From positions 17,769,001 to 17,833,000 of the forward strand of contig JAYKYS010000010.1 in NCBI GenBank assembly GCA_036924285.1: 64,000 nucleotides of DNA. The letters are read 5' to 3'. The notes under the pieces are model-generated. The model was given only the letters and a program-made list of their open reading frames with translations. It had not been told where the DNA came from and did no database searches. Position numbers and translations under genes: made by a program. The DNA comes from Asterella californica (lineage: Eukaryota > Streptophyta > Marchantiopsida > Marchantiales > Aytoniaceae). Positions 46,201-56,200 of this stretch are shown here, one piece after another (the first letter of the stretch is position 1; every line of letters starts with the position of its first letter).

Positions 46201-49165
46201 ACACCTGGGAGTCTTCCGAAGACACCAGAAGACAAGAGAAGAAGGGATACTCCTACAGCGATGCGGGGAAGCGCAGTGAAGAGAACCGCTCCTGCCATGA
46301 GGGATCTTCCACCCCGGAAGATGAGAAGAGTAGCTTCTTCTCGTGCGCAGAAGATGAAGGTCATTGTGGTGGAAGAGGCTTCCTTGCCTCTGGAAGACGA
46401 GGTCGACACCTCAGAGCGAGTAGTGGAGATGAACTTGTCTTCCGCAGGAAGAAGACTGGAAGAGTTCAGCGTCTTCTTCCACAAGGAGATCCAGCCAGCT
46501 ATGGAGTGGCTGGAGAAGAGAGCGAAGGCTCAGGAGAGGCCCTTGCAACCTGGATTCGGTCTGCGTACCTTGCTGCGACAGGAAGAAGACCAGAAGAAGA
46601 CGGAGTCGCTGGAAGCTAGTCTCCGCACCACGGAGAAGCTCTCAGCCAGATACAAGGTGGAAGCAGCCGCTTCTGCCAAGGAGCTGGTGCAACTTCGGAA
46701 GAGCAACCAGGAGATGCAAGCGCGTGTACAGCAGCGCGATCAGGAGGTCCTCCGAGTGCGGGAGAAGATCACCGCCCTCGCCGAGGAGAAGACCACATGG
46801 AAGACGCAGCGAGAAGCCGCAGAAGCGCGAGTTGTAGTTGAGAAGACGCAGCGGGAAGCAGCGGAGGCTCGTGCACATGAGATGCTAGCACAGTCGGTGG
46901 AAGCGCTTCGGAAGAAGTTTAACTTCATCGCGGGTAGGAAGTTACTTACCTTAGCTAGAGGATGGGACAGCGAGTCCAAGGCAATGTTGGTGGAATGCCG
47001 GGAGAGTATGTTCAGGTACTTGGATCGGCAGATAGAGAGAGTGAAGACACTCTATGGTCTTCTCTCGCTTCCGACACCTGCAACTGCATCTTTTCAAGCT
47101 CCAGCACCATCGACTGGATCTGGAATGGAGAAGGAGGAGTTCGACCTCGCTGTGCACTTGATAGTGACAGCGTTGGAAGCCGAGAAGACTTCGGAAGACG
47201 TCCCGGAAGACAGGATGTCTTATGGAAGACAGGAAGACGAGCCGTCTTCCCTGGTATTCTGCGTGGAGGAAGCGATTTCCCCGGATCCCTATGAGGTCGC
47301 CATGGTCCCTAGTCCCACACCAGTGCCTCAGAAGATGGAGGAAGCAATACTCGACCCAGCTTCCCAGAAGACGCTTCTGTCTTCCGAAGCCGAAGCCGAG
47401 GAAGACGCAGCAGCAGCGACAGCAGGGCCAGCGAAGAACGATGAGGAGGAAGTCACCTCAGTGACACCCGAGGTAACTGCAGGGCTTTCTAGCCCATCAG
47501 AAGCCGAGCTAGTAGCACCGATAGGAGCAGATCAGGTAGAGGTTGCCTCCGAGCAATCAGAGTAGATAGTAACCAAAGTTGACTATTTTAGATTTAGTAG
47601 GAACAAATATGCTATCTTAAGGGTGGCAGTTTCCAGTATAAAATTAGTTAGGATACCGTGTGGCAGCATAGGTAGCGTAGGAGCAACAAAGTGGATGGCT
47701 AATTAGGAACGGGAACCGCTTGCATGTGGGGTGGCAATCTCCTGTCAGCGTCTCTCTCTCCCTGGTGGTCGTTCCCTCTGGTTCTCATGACAGCGACATA
47801 AGTAGGATCAAAAAGTAGGAAATAGGGGTTCTGTAGGTTCTCTGTAGGTTCTGCACACACACACATCGATTTGACGGTGCAGACAGAGAGCACACACCGG
47901 CACATGATAGGCAATATATTGTACACTACACCCGTTGTTGGAAACATACGAATAGTCTGAAAATACACAGGAGGGGTCTGCATGCTTGTTACCAGCAGTG
48001 GTTCGAGGATGTAGATAGAGGTAGTGGACAGTTTAGGAACAGGGAACGGCATCCTCATGCAGTCCTGTTGTCTAGACTGATGTGTCGAGGAGTAGGAGCA
48101 GGAAGTAGAGGGAGTGAGCTTCCCAATGCCAATGTGACTTCTTCTCGGAGAATGGATTGTTGATTTGAGTGCAGAAGCTTTGTTCATGTCTTCTGGGTGG
48201 TGGATTTCCTTGAATTCGCTCCCAATTGTGCATGGGAAGTGTTCTCCTTGAGTGGTGGTGACTGTCAGCAGTTGTGGAAGTGTAGCTTGACTCGTCCAGT
48301 AGAGCACTTGGGATCTGCGTACGGACGGTCTTATGGATAAGGGATCCCAGAAGACAGAGTAGTCAGAGCAGCGAAGTGAAGAAGAAAGAAGCCTTCTTCC
48401 CACAGCAGAAGACGACATCCTCAAGAAGAAGACGGTGCAACTGTACACATGTTCGTTGTCTTCCTCCCCAAACTATTATAAGCAGGGATGGCTTGTTAGT
48501 CAGGATCCGGACTAGAAACCTGTCGGAATCTTAATTTCCTCTTTTCATCTTGTTTTCTCTTGTTTGGATTTTCTCTTCTTCCCCATCTTCCCCATCTTCT
48601 TACCTTCTTCTAGTGAGCTTCCGAGACTTCTATTGAGCTTCCGTGAAGGTGAATGTCGTTGTAGTGCTGCAGGAAGACTATTTCCGTAGGCAGAAGCCTG
48701 GGAAGGCTACGGGGGCATACACCATGTGATTAATCTAACACGTTGGAACGTGAGTGTGAGAGTAAGGTGTAACAGCCGTGCTAGTCGACTTCTGCGAAGC
48801 AAGACAATCTTCTGGAGGTGTGAGAAGACGAGCTGAACCCCCAGAAGACGAGAATTGCTTCGGGAAGACGGTATTGAGAAGATCGGAAGAAGTGACTTGG
48901 AAGCAGGAAGATCGTCTTCCCGAGCTTCTATGTGAATAGTTGTGTGATATTTTAGTTAGTAGTTGTTTGTTTAGTTCTAGAGCACCTTTTGGAGTGTCTG
49001 GAGGACGCGTGGTTTTGTGAGAAGACGGGATTCTTAGACAAAACCCGTGTGTTTGTGTGTTTGAACAGATCTTAGAACTTAGAGTAGCGTTACTTGTGCA
49101 AATCCTCTGTGAGAATGATATCTTGTATACTAAATGGGCAAAAGGAGTAATCCTGCGTCACTACA
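43271..49165 (+). mobile_element. Giant solo LTR (family 3), copy 1, with internal ORF
   Basis: 5895 bp starting TGTGGTGCCTAC and ending GCGTCACTACA, flanked by perfect AGTGG duplications (43266-43270 and 49166-49170). The target is the ORF of another family 3 copy. Joining the flanks across the insertion with one AGTGG restores its frame. Layout: about 2 kb of noncoding sequence dense in GAAGAC/GTCTTC, the ORF (45268-47565), then 1.6 kb of noncoding sequence with a TATTATAAGC at about 48475. No long direct repeats at its own ends, so it behaves as one LTR unit. Confidence 0.85.
45268..47565 (+). pseudogene. LTR-embedded coiled-coil protein ORF, copy 1
   Basis: From ATG at 45268 (MSMHPRGLVLPAAELAEATP) to TAG at 47563-47565, 765 codons. 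It has two nonsense codons relative to copy 2 (near 45454 and 45841). From 45862 it is open for 567 codons. An aromatic-rich N-terminal domain of about 210 residues (HFFLWDWNLADQGLLEEVW, YWFEKK, TPFLCYLYVAM) is followed by a Ser/Glu/Lys-rich linker with basic patches (PPRKMRRVASS). A long coiled coil (LRKSNQEMQARVQQRDQEVL and neighbours) lies at about residues 430-550, then an acidic tail. No catalytic motif or known fold recognised. Family function unknown. Confidence 0.8.
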
Positions 49166-49170
49166 AGTGG

Positions 49171-51298
49171 AGTGCAAGGAGAGTATGTTCCGTTACCTGG
49201 ATCGGCAGATTGAGAGATTGAAGATACTTTACGGTCTTCCTTCGATTCCGCCACCAGTGACTGCATCTTCCCAAGCCCCAAGACCAGCGATCGAGACAGA
49301 TTTAGAGAAGGAGGAGTTCGACCTCGATGTCCACTTGGTAGTGACAACGTTGGAAGCCGAGAAAACTACAGAAGAAGCTCCGAAAGACAAGGTGTCTTCT
49401 GGAAGACAGGAAAAAGAGTTGTCTTCCCAGGTGTTTCGAGTCGAGGAAGTGACTTCCTCGGACCACTGCGAGATCACCACAGCTCTCAGCATCGAACAAG
49501 TACCTCAGAAGAGCAAGTCGACTCAGCTTCCAAGAAGATGCTTCCGTCTTCCGAAGCCGCACCAGCTGAGCCAGCCACGAATGTTGAGGAGGAAGCCATC
49601 TCAGTGACACCCGAGGTATTCACATGGCTTCCCACCTTATCAGAAGCCGAGTTAGGAGTTCAGGTAGGAGTAGATCAGGAGGAGATCGCATCCGAGCAAT
49701 TAGAGTAGACAACAAGCACAGAAGACAAGTTGACTTGTCTAAACTTAGTAGGACCCGAATTTACTATCTTAGGAAGTGGCAGTTTCCATGTAATTTTAGA
49801 GGACTACCTATGTGACAAAGTAGGCAGCGCATGAGTAGGAAGTAAGTTTCTAAACCAAGGCAGGGAACCGACTGCATGTGAGGTGTGGTCTTCTGACAGC
49901 GCCCCATCTCCTTGATTATTGAAAGGGAACTCTCTCCTACGCCTCAAGGTAATAGTATAAGTTAGAAGACAGAGTAGGATTTCATGCACATGGTGTACAC
50001 ACTACTTTGCGCACTAAACACATTACTGTATGGACACATTAGACACATTGTGAGCACAGTACACACTACACCCGATGTTAGAGACATACGAATAAATTGA
50101 GAGTACACCGGAGGGGTCTGCATCCTCACTTCCAGCAGTGGTTCGTAGATGTAGATGGAGGTAATTGACAGTTTAGAGCATCATCGTGTAGTCCTGTTGC
50201 TAAGCTGGTGTGCTGAGGAGTAGGAGCAAGACGTAGAGGGAGTGAGCTTCCCGACACCAATGTGTCTTCTTCTCGGGGAATGGATTTTGGATTTGAATGC
50301 AGAAGCTTTGCCTGTGTCTTCTGGGCAGTGGGTTTTTTGGAATTCACACCCAATTGTGCATGAGAAGCATTCTCTTTGAGTGGCGATGATTGTTAGAAGC
50401 TATGCAGAGTCGAAGCTTGGCTCATTCAGTGGAGCACTTAAGATCCACGTACGGACGGTCCTATGGATAAGCGATCCCAGAAGACGGAGTAGTCGAAACA
50501 ACGACAGAAGAAGAAAAAAGTCTTCTTTCCATAGCAAAAGATGACATCCTCAAGTAGAAGACTGTGTAACTGTAAGCGAATTTGTTGTCTTCCTCCTCAA
50601 ATTACTACAAGCAGGGATGTCTTGTTAGTCAGAATCCGGACTAGAAGCCTGTCGGAGTCTTAATTTCTCATTTTCATCTTGTTTTCTCCTGTTTGGATTT
50701 TCTTTTCTTCCCCATCTTCTCATCTTCCCATCTTCCTATCTTCTTCTAGTGAGCTTCCGAGACTTCTATTGAGCTTCGGTGAAGGTGAATGTCGTTGTAG
50801 TGCTGCAGGAAGACCGTTTCCGTAGGCAGAAGCCTGGGAATGCTACAGAGGACATACACCCTGTGATTGATCTAACCCGGTGGGACTTGGAAGAGCAATG
50901 TGTGAAAGACGTTGCTAGTTCGACTTCTACGAAGCAAGAGCAGTCTTCTGGAGGTGTGAGAAGTCGAGTTGAACCCTTAGAAGTCGAGAATTGCTTCAGG
51001 AAGACTGTGTTGAGAAGACTGAAAGAAGTGACCTGGAAGCAAGACGCGTCTTCTCGAGCTTCCCTGTAGATATTTGTGTGATATTTTAGGTGGTAGTTGT
51101 TTGTTTAGGTCCGGAGCACCTTTTGAAGGGTCTGGAAACCGTGTGGTTTTGTGAGAAGACGGGATTTCTAGATAAAATCTGTGTGTTTGTGTGTTTGAAC
51201 AGATCTTAGAACTTAGAGCAGCGATACTTGTGCAAATCCTCTGTGGGAACGATATCTTGTATACTAAATGACAAAAGGAGAAATCTTGCGTCACTACA
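49171..51298 (+). repeat. Family 3 LTR, interrupted host copy, right part
   Basis: Continues the ORF from ECKESMFRYLDRQIERLKILY to about 49707 and then the 3' noncoding part of the LTR, ending GCGTCACTACA at 51298 like copies 1 and 2. It is a diverged direct repeat of about 47000-49165. Confidence 0.88.
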
Positions 51299-51317
51299 TA
51301 TAGTGAGCACTCATTTT

Positions 51318-51335
51318 TGGCATCGCTGTCGAGGA
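51318..51335 (+). promoter_or_regulatory. Candidate PBS of the family 3 element
   Basis: TGGCATCGCTGTCGAGGA lies 19 nt after the LTR end. It differs from TGGCGCCGTTGCCGGGGA, the primer site I know from Athila/Tat-type plant gypsy elements, at five positions, all transitions and four of them C-to-T or G-to-A. Confidence 0.6.
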
Positions 51336-51939
51336 TTTCATCTTAGTAACGATTGTTCTAAGCTTCCTGGATCTGTGTGCCAGTAGTTAGGTTCATTCCG
51401 AACTAACTTGGGTTGTAGTTGAATGTGTTGTCGGACTCTATCTTGGTAGAAGACAGGAACCGCAATCAGAAGCTGATGAGATACATCAGCGAGAACTAGA
51501 AGAAGCCGCTTCCCCGCTTCCAAGAGCTTCTTGGAAGACTCGATCTTGGAAGACTGCAGTGAGTGCAACATGAAACAGGAGAAGAAGACGTTCCGAACTT
51601 GTGACCGGTTGTTCAGACATCCAGTCTGCCAGATCTAGTATTAGAAGAAGAGGGATATCTCTTCTTAGCACTCTAGTGGATACCTCCGACCAGAGGAAGA
51701 AGCAGAAGACGCACGAATAAAGATCCTGAGTGGATACATGCACTCCAGCGAAATGCTTCTAGAGAGCAGCGGGTATCCCTGAGACACCAAAAGAAAGAAG
51801 AAGAGCTCAGGAAGATCCGATCAGTAGATTTGGAAGAACCTTCCATCTCGAGCATTATCTTTGGAGAAGACAGAAGCCAACCGGGTGACCACGTGTATAA
51901 AGTAGATTTTGGTACTGATTATGCGGAAGACGTCTTCTC
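51336..51939 (+). other. Leader between PBS and gag of the family 3 element
   Basis: No intact frame. GAAGAC motifs remain frequent. Short acidic frames near the 3' end appear to lead into gag. Confidence 0.5.
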
Positions 51940-52896
51940 AAGTGCGGAAGAGGCTTCTCAAGTGAAGGAAGACTAGAGAAGATCGTTCCAGACATCTCAG
52001 AAGACGACAACGACAGTAGCTCCGACTCAGAAGACGACATTCGTGATTCAGACAGACCTGGACCTTCGAGAAGACCATCTCCACCATCTGGGCTTGAGAG
52101 AGGAAGAAGTTGGCAGTTGCATCAGCCGGCAGTCAACATGACTTCCCACACTCGGCAGAAGTATCATCCGTACGACGATGATGCTGACGCGGACGACTTC
52201 ATCACGATGTTCGAGACCATCTCTCGATCCAACAAGGAAGACTCTGATGTCGACAGACTCCGTGTATTTCTTAGTTTGATCGTAGGGAAGGGAAAGAAAT
52301 GGATGAGTAAAATGTTGGATGATGAGTTAGTAATGGCCGCTTGGGCTACTCTGACGGCAGCTTTCCTGAAGAGGTTCAGAGGAGTGGGCTATGACCTGAT
52401 GACCCTCATAGAACTTCAGAGGCTCGAACGAAAGAAGAAAGAGACACTGCGGGATTACACCGAGAGGTTTGAAGACCTCCTGGATCACATCCCCCAGAAC
52501 CAAGAAAGACCCGGTTATTGTGCCCAGCAAGCCATGGACTAGTACTTGGGAGGATTGTCTGAAGATATGGAGTTGTACTGCAGAAGAGGAGGAGGTGATG
52601 ATTTAGTAGAAGTACAAAAGCATCTCGAGCAGTAAGAAACCTCGAGCATCACTAGGAATATGATGAAAGACAGAAGGAAGACCTCGAAGAAGTCCAAGAA
52701 GTCGAAGAAGTCTTCTAAGAAGTCCAAGAGAAAGTCCAAGTCCACTGAAACTGATAACAGTGATTCGAAAGTATCCTCTACATCTGAAGAGAGGATACTT
52801 CCGACAAGCGAGATCAAACTTTTGTCTCAAAATGGAGAGTCTCTAAAGCTTTTTGTGTTCTTAATATGTGATTTTAATACTTCATGTAGAGGATAA
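51940..52896 (+). pseudogene. Gypsy gag of the family 3 element
   Basis: A frame entering from about 51957 has an acidic Ser/Asp leader (SSDSEDDIRDSDRPGPSRR). A retrotransposon-gag domain follows at 52117-52542: DADDFITMFETISRS, LRVFLSLIVGKGKKWM, AFLKRFRGVGYDL and RDYTERFEDLLDHI. In-frame stops at about 52540 and 52632 break it. The continuation is a Lys/Ser-rich tail (KTSKKSKKSKKSSKKSK). No zinc knuckle is seen, and no pol follows. This gag, next to the LTR end and PBS, is what ties family 3 to Ty3/gypsy retrotransposons. Confidence 0.85.
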
Positions 52897-52953
52897 GGAG
52901 AGAAGAGAACAAGTCCATGTCCTTAGACTATATTGTTTAATATCTTGAAAGCT

Positions 52954-53243
52954 AGTTAAACCATGAGCGCCACTTGTTATTCCTTGGGAAAAAATGAGAT
53001 AAACTCACCTCCAAATTCCAGTTTCTTTGTAAGTATCATCAATCAATTTGCATCTGATCTCTCTTTTGAACATCTCTCTGACTTTTGTAAGTAGCACATA
53101 GTCCTCTTCCTAGTCACAGATTTGGTAGCAATTCCATGTTTGTTGGGTTTTGACATTCTCTCCACTACTTTGAGAAGTCTAGAGATCATAGTGTGACACT
53201 GGAGATTGTACTTGACGATAGCAACCTTAAGCCAAATCTGAAT
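52954..53243 (-). pseudogene. Host ORF fragment interrupted by family 3 copy 2 (3' side)
   Basis: Minus-strand sequence IQIWLKVAIVKYNLQCHTMI and SRLLKVVERM continues, across the LTR inserted at 53249-59079, from a frame at 59085-59190 (YKFKKFVTMDQTIGRKYNEE). Removing the LTR and one CTCTT copy rejoins the frame. Further on, a one-base shift gives EMFKREIRCKLIDDTYKETG and IW followed by GAG|GTGAGT, a good splice donor at about 53009. I do not recognise the protein. It may be a decayed exon or an old element. Confidence 0.4.
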
Positions 53244-53248
53244 CTCTT

Positions 53249-56200
53249 TGTAGTGACGCAGGATTACTCCTTTTGCCCATTTAGTATACAAGATATCGTT
53301 CTCACAGAGGATTTGCACAAGTAACGCTGCTCTAAGTTCTAAGATTTGTTCAAACACACAAACACACGGGTTTTGTTTAGGAATCCCGTCTTCTCACAAA
53401 ACCACGCGTCTTCCAGGTACACCAAAATATACTCTGGATCTAAATAAACAACTATTAACTAAAATATCACACAACTATTCACAAAGAAGCTCGGGAAGAC
53501 GATCTTCCTGCTTCCAGGTTGCTTCTTCCGGTCTTCTCAGTACCGTCTTCCCGAAGCGATTCTTGTCTTCTGGGGGTTCAGCTCGTCTTCTCACACCTCC
53601 AGAAGAATGTATTGCTTCGCAGAAGTTGACTAGCACGGCTGTTACACCTTACTCTCACACTCACATTACAACGAGTTAGATCAATCACATGGTGTATGCC
53701 CCCTGTAGCCTTCCCAGGCTTCTGCCTACGGAGATAGTCTTCCTGCAGCACTACAACGACATTCACCTTCACGGAAGCTCAATAGAAGTCTCGGAAGCTC
53801 ACTAGAAGAAGGTAAGAAGATGGGGAAGATGAGAGAAGATGGGGAAGATGAGAAAATCCAAACAAGAGAAAAACAAGATGAAAAGAGGAAATTAAGATTT
53901 TGACAGGCTTCTAGTCCGGATCCTGACTAACAAGCCATCCCTGCTTGTAATAGTTTGGGGAGGAAGACAGCAAACGTGAATACAGTGGCACCGTCTTCTA
54001 CTCGAGGATGTCAACTTCTGTTGCGGGAAGAAGACTTCTTTCTTCTTCTCTTCGCTGCTCCGGCTACTCTGTCTTCTGGGATCCCTTACCCATAAGACCG
54101 TCCGTACGTAGATCCCAAGTGCTCTACTGAACGAGCCAAGCTACACTTCCACAACTGCTGATAGTCACCGCCACTCAAGAAGAACACTTCCCATGCACAA
54201 TTGGGAGCGAATTCAAGGAACCCATCATCCAGAAGACACGGATTAAGCTTCTGCACTCAAATCAACAATCTATTCCCCGAGAAAAAGTCACATTGGCATT
54301 GAGAAGCTCACTCCCTCTACTTCCTGCGTCTACTCCTCGACACACTAGTCTAGTCAATAGGACTGCACGAGGATGCTGTTCTCTGCTCCTAAACTGTCCA
54401 CTACCTCTATCTACATCTTCGAACCACTGCTGGTACGAGCATGTAGACCCCTCTTGTGTATTCCAAGACTATTCGTATGTTTCCAACGACGGGTGTAGTG
54501 TGCCAAGAACTATCTGTCATGTGTCTCTAATGTGTCTAGTCTGCCTGCACCATAGAATCGATATGTGTGTGCAGTAGCTAGCTCCATTCCTACGCTGCAA
54601 TCCTACTTATGTCGCTGCCGTGAGAATCAGAGGAGGCGACCACCAGGGAGAGAGGGGCGTTGACATGAGGTTGCCACTCCTCATGCAAGCGGTTCCCCTT
54701 CCTAATTAGCCATCCACTTTGTTGCTTACGCTACCTATGCTGCCACATGGTGTCCTAACTAATTTTACATGGAAAACTGCCACCCTTAAGATAGCATGTT
54801 TGTTCCTACTAACTGGGAGTGTGTCATTTCGGTTACTATCTACTCTGATTGCTCCGTGGTAATCTCTACCTGATCTGCTCCTATCTGAGCTCCTAACGCG
54901 GCTTCTGATAAGCTAGAAAGCCCTGCAGTTACCTCGGGTGTCATTGAGGTGGCTTCCTCCTCATCGCTCTTCGCTGGCCCTACTGTCGCTGCGGCGGCGT
55001 CTTCCTCGGCTTCGGCTTTTGCTTCGAAAGACGGAAACGTCTTCTGGGAAGCAGAGTCGAGTGGTGCGTCTTCGGTCTTCTGAGGCACGGGTGCGGTACT
55101 AAGGACCATGGTGACCTCATAGGGATCCGGGGAAGTCGCTTCCTCCACGCGGAATACCTGGGAAGACGGCTCGTCTTCCTGTCTTCCGAGGCGTCTTCCG
55201 GAGTCTTCTCGGCTTCCAACGTTGTCACTACCAAGTGCACAGCGAGGTCGAACTCCTCCTTCTCCATTCCGGATCCAGTAGATGGTGCTGGAGCTTGAGA
55301 AGATGCAGTTGCAGGTATCGGAAGCGAGGGAAGATCATAAAGTGTCTTCACTCTCTATCTGCCGATCCAAGTACCTGAACATGCTCTCCCGGCATTCCAC
55401 CAACATTGCCTTGGACTCGCTGTCCCATCCTCTAGCTAAGGTAAGTAACTTCCTACCCGCGGTGAAGTTAAACTTCTTTCGAAGCGCTTCCACCGACTGG
55501 GCTAGCATCTCCTGTGCACGAGCCTCCGCTGCTTCCCGCTGCGTCTTCTCAACTGCAACTCGCGCTTCTGCGGCTTCTCACTGCGTCTTCCATGTGGTCT
55601 TCTCCTCGACGAGGGCGGTGATCTTCTCTCGCACTCGGAGGACCTCCCTGATCGCGCTGCTGTACACGCGTTTGCATCTCCTGGTTGCTCTTCCGAAGTT
55701 GCACCAGCTCCTGGGCAGAAGCGGCTGCTTCCGCCTTGTATCTGGCTGCGAGCTTCTCCGTGGTGCGGAGACTAGCTTCCAGCGACTCCGTCTTCTTCTG
55801 GTCTTCTTCATGTCACAGCAAGGTGCGCAGACCAAATCCAGGTTGCAAAGGCCTCTCCTGAGCCTTCGCTCTCTTCTCCAGCAACTCCATAGCTGGCTGG
55901 ATCTCCTTGTGGAAGAAGGCGCTGAACTCTTCCAATCTTCTTCCTGCGGAAGACAAGTTCATCTCCACTACTCGCTCGGAGGTGTCGACCTCGTCTTCCA
56001 AAGGCAAGGAAGCCTCTTCCATCACAATGACATTCATCTTCTGCGCACGAGAAGAAGCTACTCTTCTCATCTTCCGGGGTGGAAGATCCTTCGTGGCAGG
56101 AGCGGTTCTCTTCACTGCGCTTCCCCACATCGCATTAGGAGTATCCCTTCTTCTCTTGTCTTCTAGAGTCTTCGGAAGACTCCCAGGTGTTGCAGAAGCG

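Noticed and set aside
43271..49165. A CACTA DNA transposon, because the ends carry CACTACA
   Set aside because: CACTA elements begin with CACTA and make 3-bp duplications. Here the termini are TGT...ACA with 5-bp duplications, no transposase is present, and a related copy adjoins a PBS and gag.
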